Positions 41,734 to 51,949 of a stretch of 64,000 nucleotides of DNA are shown here, piece by piece. The stretch spans positions 274,575 to 338,574 of the forward strand of contig NW_014575559.1 in assembly GCF_000708205.1 (NCBI RefSeq), in the 5' to 3' direction. Every line of letters begins with the position of its first letter. The first letter of the stretch is position 1. The notes below the pieces were generated by a model. The model saw only the letters and a program-made list of their open reading frames with translations, was not told where the DNA came from and made no database searches. Made by a program: the position numbers and the translations under genes. Origin of the DNA: Mixia osmundae IAM 14324. Taxonomy: Eukaryota > Basidiomycota > Mixiomycetes > Mixiales > Mixiaceae.

Positions 41734-44225
41734 TCATATCAACGAAGAGGGTACATGACTGAGCGGCTGTCCTGACGAATAGCTAGCCTGGCCAGTCTGT
41801 TGCTGCTTCAGCGCTGCGCCAAACGACGAGCTCGGCTCGAATGACGGCCTGACGCCGGTCAACTGGCTGCCGAGCGTCGATGCTCGGAACGGGTTGAAAG
41901 TACCCGTCTGCTGCGGTACTATTCCGTTCGACTGCGCTGGGCCAGCTTGCCCGCCAGGTAGACTCTCTGCAAGCGAGGTGCCGAAGCTCGAAGTAGGCTT
42001 GAACGGCGTCACGGACGAGCCGCCATAGCCGGTGGGCTGAGCGGTGAGCAGGCTAGGCCGCTCTGCTGGCTGCTGCTGTACAGGTGCAGACAAGTTTGTA
42101 GGAGCAAAGCTGGCAGATCCATTGCTCGTCGCTTGCGGTCGGTTGAACGAAGAAGCAACATCGGCAAATAGTCCGATACCGCCCGTCTTCTGCGACTCGA
42201 GAGGCGCCGCTGCCTGGCCTGTCTTCATCGCTTCTTGCTTCGCGACAAATGCATCGAACGCGGACAGCGGTTTTGCTTCGCTTGTAGACTGATTAGGCTC
42301 CTGCTCTGTCGAAAATTTGGCCCAGGCGTCTGCAGCAATGGCATTCATCGACGGCTGGGCAGGCGCCTTGGGCTGTGGCAGTTCGGTGCCAGGTGGAGGT
42401 GCAAAGGGATTGCGAGAACCAGTAGGCTGATACTTGAGCGGCGCCTGTGTTGTGCCGTTGCTCACCGGCGCATTCGCCGGCGCAGCCGCAGGCTGAATTG
42501 GCGTATTTGTTTGAGATCGCTTGGGCGGCAAGAAAGGCACGCTGTTGGGTACGAATCCTGTCGTCTGAGGCTGGAGTGCTGACAAGTTGGGATCCTGAAG
42601 CGGCTGTTGCTGTTGCATTTGCAAAAAGGGATTATATCCAGTCGGTTGAGGCGCTATACTTTGCCTGAAAGGATTATAGCCCGTGATCTGAGGCTGCATA
42701 AACCCATTGCCCATAGGCTGCTGCATGTAACCTGTTTGTTGAGGCGCAAATGGCATCTGTTGAGGCTGCTGCCAGGGCATAGCAGTCTGCTGAGGTTGAA
42801 ACGGCGCGTAGCCGGTCTGCTGGGGCTGCACGAATCCAGCCTGATTTGCCATGAAAGGATTATAGCCTGTCTGCTGAGGGTATATAGGCTGAGATGGTCC
42901 GGCGACACCACCGAAAAGCGTCTGCTGTTCAGATTCTATCGACTCGAAGAAATCGGCGATGGCTTGATTGCCAGCCGGCTTCGGCGCCGAGCTCGTCGCG
43001 GTGGGCGCAGGTGCAGCGGCAGCTTTGCTGGTCGCGGTACTTGTTGTCGCTGTCTTTGTCGATGTGGTCGTGGACATAGATCGAGCAGGCACGCCGTCTG
43101 AGACCTGTTTGCTCTGTCTATATTCTGTGCGGTTCTGTTCAAAGTTTGGATCTTCTAGGTATTCCTTCAGCGAGCCGGCGAGCGAGACCGGCGCATGTCG
43201 TAAGTTGGGGACAGATATCAGTAGGATATTGGCAAGCTTTTTGGCTACGCTGAGATAGGTCACAACTTTCTCGGTCTGGGCGCAGAAGCGGGTATAAATC
43301 TTGAGTGCCGTCTCGGCGTCAGATTTTGACATCTCAAAGTAGTGCTCTGCCCCTCATTGAGCTTCCTATGTGCTTTCACGAAGCGCGTCACTGACCTAAG
43401 ACATTGATGACGCCCTCGTTGACGGCTTGGAACATGTTGAGCAGATCCTTGACGAGTAGCCTGAGCGCAGTCATCGTCACGTCGTCGCCCGTATCGTCAA
43501 GATAGAACTACGTTTCATCATGTGTAAGTGTCTATGAGTCTGGACGGGCAAGAGACGCGCCTTGCAGTCAGTCAGCGAGTCCATCACTTTCTGTAGGAGG
43601 CTGGTCTCCCTGAGCAACCCTTTGTCGACGGTGAGCGTTCTCAGTCGGTTACAGGCGCCCCGTTTCTCTGCTTTGTCCCTGATCATGTCGTACTTGAGCG
43701 CATTGTACGTTTTGAGCCTTCGCTCGAGGTATGAGGAGTAATGGGTCAAGTTCTGTGGCGAGTCGATTCCTGCCGGCGGGACTTCTTACTGAGCAGATCG
43801 ATTGCGCAGGCGGAGGCAGACTGACCTCGTGTGACCTGATCCAACCCGAGAACATTATTCCTGGATAGGACGTCGAGAACAGCCGACTGATTGCCGGCAA
43901 TGAGGAACGTATGGATCACTATCAGCGTCTTGAAGACAACCTGCTTTGCCGGCGTGCTCAGCTCGAGCGTGATCACTGTCTGCTCGTCCACGGACCGAGG
44001 AATTAGGATCTCGCAGCCGGACCGACAGCAGTCGGGCAATCTCCTCGAAGCCATAGGCCCCACCAGAGAAAGTGGCAGCGATGAGCGGGTCTGTGTATTT
44101 AGGTTTTGGAGGTGCATGCTTTGGCTTGGTCGCTCCTGCCGACGTCGTCTGTGAGCAACTCGCTGCGATGCGCACTGCGCCCGTGTTCACTGACCTTTGA
44201 CGAGCTTGTCGTACTGGCCCGACAT
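41734..44225 (-). CDS. AP180/YAP1801-type clathrin adaptor (ANTH domain)
   Basis: Minus-strand exons 44225-44195, 44135-43996, 43940-43826, 43769-43561, 43507-43396 and 43346-41734; 739 aa. The N-terminal ANTH domain (about 1-290) binds PI(4,5)P2 at endocytic sites: YDKLVKGATKPKHAPPKPKY, DPNSSVVFKTLIVIHT, NLTHYSSYLERRLKTYNALK, ALRLLVKDLLNMFQAVNEGV and VLEHYFEMSKSDAE. The fourth intron has a GC donor (AAG^GCGCGT), keeping TDCK-FYLDD as in relatives. The long tail is Gln/Pro-rich with many NPF motifs (EH-domain binding). About twelve copies of a (I/L/V/M)xxQxTG motif, the known Ark1/Prk1 kinase target, are listed in the findings. Cargo-adaptor function is inferred from the family. Confidence 0.93.
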
Positions 44226-44312
44226 GACTGCAAGGGGCCCGTTGCCGTTCGTTGCTTGCCTGTCGCGTCAATGTGGTGATGTCACCGACCTGGCAAGTCT
44301 ACTGAGCGGTCT

Positions 44313-44855
44313 ATGCCTGCCCGTGGCGTCGCTATCGTGCTGCCGTTCTGCATCGGCACACCACCAGATCCTACGCCAGTGCCCGCAGTCACGTCAGGTC
44401 AAGTGCACTTTGCTCCAAACCCAAGTCAAGGCCGATCCAACGAAGCAACAATCCACTACTTGATCGTCTCCTCACGCAAGCACAAAGATCGCTATGTCTT
44501 GCCCAAAGGCGGTGTAGAGACTGCAGATCCTAGCATCGCTTCAGCAGCTCTGCGCGAGGGCTACGAAGAGGCGGGTTTGTGCGTCAGCTCCGATAGAGCG
44601 ATCGTCTCTGTCGGCGAGCCCATAGACGATGCTCGCACAAAGTCAGATGGCTCGCCTAAAGCGACATACTACCCGCACATAGCCGTAGTCAGTCAGCTCG
44701 CCATGGACTGGCCAGAGCGTCATGAGCGCGAGCGCGTCTGGGTCGATCGCACGCGAGCACAGTCACTGACGAGCTGGCGAAAAGGAATGCCTGCCATATG
44801 GGACGCCTTTCCTGCCGAATCGGAGTTGCGCAGACTTGCCGCCAGCTTAGTCTGA
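44313..44855 (+). CDS. Nudix hydrolase, diphosphoinositol polyphosphate phosphohydrolase type
   Basis: Single exon, 180 aa, Aps1/DDP1-like. A Nudix box runs from about residue 66: LPKGGVETADPSIASAALRE followed by GYEEAGL, containing the REx2EE metal-binding core. The preceding RYVLPKGG and following basic region fit enzymes that hydrolyse diphosphoinositol polyphosphates and diadenosine polyphosphates. The N terminus (MPARGVAIVLPFCIG) lacks targeting features. The start lies 87 bp from the divergent AP180-type gene. Confidence 0.9.
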   Translation: MPARGVAIVLPFCIGTPPDPTPVPAVTSGQVHFAPNPSQGRSNEATIHYLIVSSRKHKDRYVLPKGGVETADPSIASAALREGYEEAGLCVSSDRAIVSVGEPIDDARTKSDGSPKATYYPHIAVVSQLAMDWPERHERERVWVDRTRAQSLTSWRKGMPAIWDAFPAESELRRLAASLV

Positions 44856-45227
44856 GCCGGAGTATGTTCACAGTCAATCCTGACATCAATGAAAGATTCG
44901 CATGCTCAAAGTCTGATTCGGTCGGCTGTGGATGGGACAATGCGATCATACAGTCTGCAGCAGCACGCGATTGATTCGATAGCAGGACAGAGTGCGACGT
45001 GATCACTGTCAGAGACACTGTCAAACGCGCTTGAGACTCTGCGCGTTGAGCAAGACCGTCGTGGGACATCTCAGCCGCAAGTTAGGCGTTAAAAGGTGCA
45101 TAAGTCCCAAAGCCGGTACGAGCTACGTCTGCATACGAGGCGAAGCATCATTGCTCGCTAATGGGTACTCGGTGATCTTCTCGAGGTCACTGAGAAGCGT
45201 ACTTCATCTGTCTTGATGTGCTCATGA
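44856..45227. other. 372-bp region between Nudix gene and RNase H-like fragment
   Basis: No gene supported. Two short frames on opposite strands have no domain. It may hold the Nudix 3' UTR and decayed sequence next to the RNase H-like fragment. Confidence 0.45.
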
Positions 45228-45602
45228 TCATGTTGAGATCATCCCCGTAGATGCATCAAAGGGTGCATTCATAAGATTGCGCAGATACCGAGTGCGAGCG
45301 AAAGTGACAAGCAAGTGTGATAGCTCGTCGATGATGAGTCTGCCGATTCTGCCGCGTTGTGCGAAACGATCCGCAAGCTCGTTGCCCAGTGCGCCAAAGT
45401 GTCCGGGTATGTCGCGCAGGATGACGCGAACGTTCTGGTGCCTGGCTGGCAGTTCGATGTGAGGTGCCTGTCTCGCCTGATGCAGTGCTGCACTCGAGTC
45501 TGTGACGATGTACACCTCCTCTACGCCGTCAAGAAAGCCGTCTTGCGCCAGAACGGCGAGCGCGAGAAGATGAGCGTCGTACTCCGCCAGATTGCTGTCC
45601 AT
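45228..45602 (-). pseudogene. RNase H-like fragment, origin unclear
   Basis: The open frame from the ATG at 45602 codes about 124 residues with RNase H landmarks: SNLAEYDAHLLALAVL (acidic Glu helix), VYIVTDSSAALHQA (Asp of strand 4) and DIPGHFGALGNELADRF (His loop and last Asp). The GNELAD block is closer to RNase H domains of non-LTR elements than to yeast RNH1, but no reverse transcriptase is nearby. The expected first strand (DGS-type Asp) is not clearly present in this frame. It is therefore best read as a remnant or an incompletely modelled small gene. It lies just downstream of the MFS gene on the same strand. Confidence 0.4.
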
Positions 45603-45855
45603 GTTCTTGCCGAGACCCAAGCTGCAGCAATACCAGCACACCTTGCCGTGCTGCTATCCGCGTCATTGGCGAAGGCGGCCGACCTCGGACTGGGTTGGCT
45701 TGAACCAGACAATCGTTGGAAGTCCGCGACATACCCCAGATTCGTCGTTGGGAGCGAGACGACGCTGTGCACGTGGCTGCTTCGACGCTTACACGCATCT
45801 GTGCTAGTCTCAATGTACTTGCTGGTACTGCATGAATACAGTATTGCACGAACAC

Positions 45856-47275
45856 TCAGTGCACCAGATCGAGTTGTCGAGCCCAATAGAGTAGCAGTAA
45901 ATCGTAGATGATCTTGATGCTGCCGCAGATGACAAAGCTGTGGTTCAGACGGCCTTGCGATGCCAGATAACCACTTAGACTGGGCCCGATGGCAGAAGCG
46001 AGCGTTTTCATAACATTGACCGTACCCATGACGCGTGTGCGAGACTCTTTAGGAATAGCGGCTGCCAAGAATGCGAGCTTGGGCGCAGCATCCATCGTGG
46101 CAAGCGTCATACGAGCGAGCAAGAGTACGATCGCTAGCTGGAGCTGCGTGGTGAAAGCGACACAGATGGTCATGAACTGCGCAGGCAAGTGCGTCCAGAC
46201 CATCGTGTTGACGAGTCCGATCTTGCGACTGATAAAGCCGGCAGCGAAAGAAGAGGTGAACGCAAGAATGAAGCCAGCAGAGATGACGCTGGATATTGTC
46301 GCTAGGGGTGCATTGAAGGTCAACCGAAGCCAGTAGCTTACGAATGAGGTCGGAATCAGACTGGATGCGAAAGAATCTGCGTCGCATATCAGGCTGGAGC
46401 ATACCGAGTTTTCCTACAGGCTCACCGAGCGCAAAGAGAGGTCCGATAGTCGCAATGAGACCCAAGGGTGATCTGGCTGGTACAATAGTTGCTGCTTCGA
46501 CAGAGGATGCAATGTTCTCTACCGAGCTTCTCGCGCTCTCTTGCGCGATAAGTGGTGTGCGCTCGTCACTCGCTGATGGCGCGGTCGCTGGCGCTACGAG
46601 AGTATCGGCGCTGGCCTTGGTGTCCTCTAGCTCGGCTGCCACACTCATGGCAAGGGAAGCAACAATTTTGACCACTGCCAGTATGGCGCTGAACGCAAAT
46701 ACAGCTTGATAGGCCTTCACTAGCTGCCAATGATGATCATCAACCAGACGAGTGATCACAAAGCCGGACGTGAGACTGCCCGCAGCTGTTGCGAGCTGTC
46801 CGACTGCCTGGTACCAGGTATTGAGATAGACACGCTCGCCTGGTTTGAGGATTTGCGATAGAATGGATGTCTCGAGAGCTGCGAATGGCCCGACTTCGTT
46901 GCCGCTCACGCTGATGACGCCCAGAACAGCAGCGATCAGCAGCGGAACAAAGTCCGTTGAGAGCGCGAAGACGACGCCAGACATGCCGAATAGCAAGGAG
47001 CCTGCTGCTAATAATTTCCGTCGTCCCAGCTTGTCGGCAGTCCAGGTGACGGTCAGACTGACGAGCACATCACCGAGCAGCGTCAACGAGAGGAATTGTC
47101 CGACGAGCTTGTCTGGGAAGCCGAGCAGCCGCAGATGAAGAACCAAGATGGGTGCGATCGAGCCAAATGCGAACATGCGGACGAAGCGCGAGAATAGCAG
47201 GAGACATAGGTTTCGCTTGTCATCTGTACTGGCAAAGGCTTGAAAGCCCAATTCCTTGTAGAGAAACATCGGCAT
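45856..47275 (-). CDS. Major facilitator superfamily transporter
   Basis: Minus-strand exons 47275-46426 and 46376-45856; 456 aa. Twelve-span MFS layout: spans 1-6 contain RFVRMFAFGSIAPILVLHLR, the A-like motif TADKLGRRKLL and VISVSGNEVGPFAALE. A cytosolic Ser/Thr loop carries an acidic dileucine-like SDERTPLI, and spans 7-12 follow from LGLIATIGPLFAL. The single 49-nt intron (GTGAGC donor) joins PLFAL to DSFASSLIPTSFVSYW, the pattern usual in this widely distributed, functionally unassigned fungal clade. A 28-nt alternative intron inside it was rejected. The substrate is unknown. The stop at 45856 abuts the RNase H-like fragment downstream. Confidence 0.88.
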
Positions 47276-47880
47276 TGCGCTGGGATCGACAGACTCCCTT
47301 TGCGCGAGACCTGTGGCCTGTGGCGGTACAGCGTCGCGCGTACGTCATGCTTTACGCGTTTGGTCGCAGACAGACTGCCCGAGCCACACGCGAGCGTCAA
47401 GCTCAATTTCATTACATCCTCCATGCATCCCAGAGCGCAACGCTCTGAGCGCATAGTCTTCGTCCGCTTCCCGAGATGCAAACTGCCGAGGGGCCACGCG
47501 GCTAGATCTGCTTCGTATGCGCTCTCGGTGGCCGATCTACCGGCTCGGCGGTCTGCAAGCACTTAATTCCATTCTCTGACCATCGGGGCCCCTAACATAC
47601 GGGAATCTGTGAAATCGTGGCTTCAGGAAGCCTATCTCGAGCGCGAGCAACGATCGCGCGTCGAAGGCAAGAGCTGCTCGAACGAGGACTGGCTGAAATT
47701 AGACTGCTCATGATGATCTGAGCCCCATCGTGGTCGCAGCCATCGACTCGCTCGGATTGGGTCGGACACTCAGCCTCACCGTGAGAAGCAGAGACGTTCG
47801 AATAGACATACCGCGACCATTGCGCGATTCATCATCGTCTCATCTGATCAATCGGACCCAATAGCTGCTCCCTACCAAAG
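47276..47880. other. 605-bp divergent region between MFS and methyltransferase genes
   Basis: No gene supported. A 159-aa minus-strand frame (47083-47562) overlaps the MFS start in another reading frame and looks fortuitous. The region should carry both promoters; I recognise no site. Confidence 0.5.
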
Positions 47881-50509
47881 ATGGATGATCAGACTCGTCT
47901 CGCATCGCTCAAGCGATCTCCGAGCATGTCTGCTTTCAAGCTCACCTCTTCACTGCTCTCGCGTCGTCTTCAGGCCCGATCGGATCCGGGCACGGCGTCA
48001 GCTCAGGCTGACGGTACGCCTAGCTCTGCTGTCACATTGGCGGGGGGAGGTTCGTTGAGCAAGATCAACGACTTCATCCTCGCTTTGCCACTCAGCCTAA
48101 GCAATCGACTCAGAGCAGCCTCAGAGGACGCCAAACGTTGCTCAGACGCACTCGTTCCATCTTATGTTGTCCCGCCTGCATCGTCGAGAGCGGCACCGAA
48201 ATCGGCGCAGTCGGTTACACACACGCACTACGAGTCACACCAGCCCAGCATTACATTCTCGAAAGCATACAACGATGTCTCACCGACGATTTCGCCCAAA
48301 AGAGATCATTCAACCTCCATCGTCAATTCGCTGGGCTCGCCACTAGACGGCCTCGAGGACTCACCTTGCTCAATCCTGTTTTCGCCCGAGCGCAGGTTCA
48401 AGCATGACGAAAGTCCGACAAGTACCTTTGACTCGAGCCTGAAGAAGCCTGTCAGACATGATCGCGGTATGGACATTGGCGACGCTATCGAGGCTGAGTA
48501 TCCGTTTCCACGTCTCGACATGAGTGAAACAGATCCAGAGCAGCAATCACTTTGTACTGCCCTGCAGAAGAAACCAACGCTGTACATGTCCTGCCGGCTG
48601 CCCAATGCCCAAGCGACCGACGATGTAGCCACGAGTCTCACTGCACTCTGGGGTAGATCGCGGCCAGTCGTGCAGAACTCATTCGAAGCAGCTGCACAGG
48701 CCAAGTTACAGCATCAGCGCATGCAATCTGAGACAGCATGGATGCACCGACGCCAGGACAGCTCTGGTCTGCGTTCAGATTACAATGCACGCCCGCATGA
48801 CATGGCCTTTCACTCGCTTCAGACCTTCCTCAACCACTCCCTCGCGGGATCAGGTGGCACACTTTCGGACACCGCTCGCGCCGCTATGCCTTGTAACCTA
48901 TCACTGGCCCAAGCTACGAAGATGAACGCAACGATGGGGGGCGGAGCGATCAGCAGCTACGGTTTGCCACCGCTCGAGGACGCAGAGAGTGTATACAGCT
49001 CGCCCGACAGATCTTCACAGGGTGTCGAGCAGCACTCCAAAGGAGGCTCTATGCTCACACTTTCCGAATCGCCTTTCACGATGCATTCATTCGCCGGTCG
49101 TGGCAACATCGTTGGCGATGCCGATCAGGTTGGCCATTTCGTCGAAGCTGGCAGCTACTTTGCCACTGCCACTACTGACAAGGTCTGCGAGATGATCGAT
49201 AATGTCCTCACTCTGCCTGTCATCGCCCAAGCCGAAGATTGTATCGTTCGCAAACCGCACTACCAGATTGTGGAATATGGCTCTGCAAGGACAAGGTACG
49301 AGTTCTTTATAGCTCGAATCTGGAATCTGAGCATTTTCATGATACCTGCAGCTCATGGGGTCTCGCAAGCTTTGTCGTTCAAAAGATCAACAAGGCACTC
49401 GACAAGAACGACCAGCCAAGCTACTCGGTCGTGCATGCTGACTGCTCGAGAGAGGCTCTCATAAGTACTGCTCAGCGCGTCTGCAGCGCCAATGACTCCT
49501 ACCTCTCGCCTGCATGGCTCCACTCACAAGTGCCTAACCTGACAGGCCGTATCTTTCAGAGCTTCGTCACATCGGAATGGGGCACAACCGTCGTACCCGA
49601 ATCTTCAGTCCACGTCGGTCTCTCGATTTTGGATCTCGAATGGAGTCATACGAATCACTACTGCTCACAGCCAGCCACTCGGGCATTCAATGAGCTCACT
49701 GGCTTCTTAGAACTGCGCGCAACCGAATTCATCAAGGACGGTATGCTTTTCGTGTGCTTTGTGCAGCGGTCCGATCTGCCTCCCGCCAGTGTAGCGCGCC
49801 CTGGGGACGTTCGACGATGCACTGAGCCACACACACACGAAGACAGCTTGATGGTGCCCTCATTGAATTCAGGCGGTCGTCGCCGTTCTGGCTCGAGCCC
49901 TCCGCCGGCGACTACCGCCGTTTGCACAGAACCACAAGTCGACATCTGGCGCGCACTGACAAGCACGCTCACACCTTGCGTACAGCGCTTGGTCAGTACT
50001 GGTCAGATCAAGCCAGACACCGCACGCAATCTCCTCGCAGTACCAATCTACCCTCGCTCGCCCCGTCAGACGATCGCAGCTCTCAAAGCTGTCTCAAATC
50101 TGTGGCAACTCGAAGCCTCTTGTCTTACTCACGAATCTCACGCTGACAGTCTCGAAGCTGTTGCAAGCGAGCCGAGTAAAAAGTATCAGACCGATTGCCT
50201 GTATCTGCTGCACCCTGCCTGTGCCGCTGTACGCTCTGGCGCACTGGACTCGAGCGTCTATGCTGAACACGCGCTGTCGTTTGTCAAACGGTACTGTCTT
50301 AGAAGTCTTGCCGTTGACGTCGTATTAATGCACGCTACAGTCTCTATGATCGGCACTTCCGTCAGACGCTCAGACGAACGGGCATGTCTCGGAACAGCGT
50401 CGAATGGACCCTTCAGCTGCTGTACGACACGCTGCGCGAGAAGATCGAAGAGGGTGGACTCGCTCGCCTGGAGCTCGAGATTGCCGTCCTGGCCCTCAGG
50501 CGCAGGTGA
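47881..50509 (+). CDS. SABATH-like SAM-dependent carboxyl methyltransferase with long disordered N terminus
   Basis: Exons 47881-49295, 49352-50290 and 50341-50509, 840 aa. Residues 1 to about 415 are Ser/Thr/Pro-rich and disordered. The C-terminal part matches the plant-type salicylate/jasmonate methyltransferase fold: GSYFATATTDK, PHYQIVEYGSARTSSWG (SAM-binding acidic Gly motif), VVHADCSREAL, FQSFVTSEWG and VPESSVHVGLSILDLEWSHT (the SVH...LxW signature), then an aromatic helical end. The EYGSA motif varies from the usual GC.DG pattern, so activity should not be assumed. The substrate is unknown. The last exon joins LSFVKR to LYDRHFRQTLRRTG and ends LALRRR. Confidence 0.72.
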
Positions 50510-50647
50510 GTATCAGCCGGTCTGTATGTTCTGCTAGCCTTCCTTCTGTATCCGTCTGCACTCTGGAAATCGATGCGTTCGTGCATTGCCTGCGGATTTG
50601 GGAACAACAACAGTCTGCTGACGGCCGAGAGCCTTGGTATAGCGTGA

Positions 50648-51792
50648 TCAGAAACAGAGCGAGATGAGCCAGAGCCAGAAGCGGGCGAGCAGGCTGCCTT
50701 TGAAGCCCGACAGTCTTTCGTGCTGACTAGAGCTGATCAGGCCATGCCCGAGCGTATCGTACGAGAAGTCCTTCTTGGACGAGTGGACACTGGCAGATTC
50801 AAGATCCGCGTCCGTTTTGCGGTGCTTTGAGTCGGCCATCGAATGCGCGAGCTTCCAGCCCGGTTCGCTGATGAAAGTCGGAAACAGCTTTAGCAGCGCG
50901 ACCAGCTCTGTGTTCTCGTAGTAGGGCGGCAGGACAAAGGTGCGAATCAGCAGTGGCATATCCTCCTGGCGTCTTTGTTGACCATGCGGTGATGGATCAG
51001 TAAAAGGATTTGATCCGGGCGTGGTCACTGTTGGTACGCCGTCGATAGAGGCATGACTGAGCAACGCGGTCGATTGGGTCGCATTGTTCTCAGTCACAGG
51101 CACACCCGGAAAGCCATGCAAGCTTGGCGATTGCATGCGAAAGCCAATAACCTGCCATCACCTATCAGCGTGTGACCAAATCACAATCGTAAAGCACTGA
51201 CCGAGACAAGCAGGCGGAGGGCGTCACGAGCAAAAGCAGCTCCGCTTGCCTCGATGAAGACAGCGTCGTCAATGTCCCACTGGAGACAGCGCTGACCATA
51301 GCTGTCTGTCGTCTGAAGTGCGAGGACAGCAAAGAGCGAGCGCAGGAACGGTTGCGGTCCGATCATGACTTTGCTCGCGTAGTCTTTGAGGAATGCAGTG
51401 AGTTCTCCTCTTCTGACTGTCTTTGCTCGGCTACTGCGCATAGCCTGGACTTCCGTTGCGCTCGTGGACTGGAAGAGCGAGGGTTGATGAAGCTCTGATG
51501 GCTTGACGGTCGTCTGACCTGACGGTTGAGCCATCGGTCGCGGCGGGAGTGCGACGGCATGTCTGACCACACTCTCGAGTTCGTAGGTCGGCAGCAGTCT
51601 GTGATACTCTCTCCGACGGTCTGCTTCCCGATCTTTGTGGAACTCTGCCCTGACTGAGGCCATCAGGCGGGTAAAGATCATGCGCTGGTGTGGCTCGGCT
51701 TGTCGGACTGCTTTGTCCATCTTCTCTCGAGCTGACTCGTTGCCATCGTAGAAGAACTGGCGGCACGACAGCTCAAAGGCTGCCAGATCCAT
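50648..51792 (-). CDS. Basidiomycete protein of unknown function with C-terminal hydrophobic anchor
   Basis: Minus-strand exons 51792-51202 and 51151-50648; 364 aa. The N-terminal 80 residues are helical and charged (MDLAAFELSCRQFFYDGNES, MIFTRLMASVRAEFHKDREA). A second helical block follows (LTAFLKDYASKVMIGPQPFL, RSLFAVLALQTTDSYGQR), then a disordered Pro/Thr linker, PLLIRTFVLPPYYENTELVA and LLKLFPTFISEPG, and a short hydrophobic end (LLARFWLWLISLCF) that could act as a tail anchor. I do not recognise a family. The frame is open upstream to 51846 only via TTG, so the ATG at 51792 is chosen. It is convergent with the methyltransferase (138 bp). Confidence 0.68.
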
Positions 51793-51949
51793 CGTCGCTG
51801 CCGATGCTCCTGACCCGGCGTCGCTCGCGTTGGCGCTGATTGGCAAACGCGATCGATTCGCGAGAGAGAGCCAGCTCGAGCTTTGTCTGAGCTGGGGCCC
51901 GCCAAAGAGCTCTCAATCCTGCTAGTCGACCGAGCGCAGTGCTGACGAG

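Noticed and set aside
43508-43545. GT-AG alternative (38 nt) in the AP180-like gene
   Set aside because: It would put ARLLP between Cys-Lys and Phe in the conserved CKF block of the ANTH domain; the 53-nt GC-AG intron does not.
46377-46425. A 28-nt intron in the MFS gene using an internal GTATGC donor
   Set aside because: It would leave 21 extra nt of EPVGKL-like sequence and be far shorter than any other intron. The 49-nt intron with GTGAGC donor gives FALDSFASSL, matching the family.
47083-47562. 159-codon minus-strand frame upstream of and overlapping the MFS start
   Set aside because: It reads the MFS 5' end in another frame and has no domain; the MFS frame starts cleanly at the ATG 47275.
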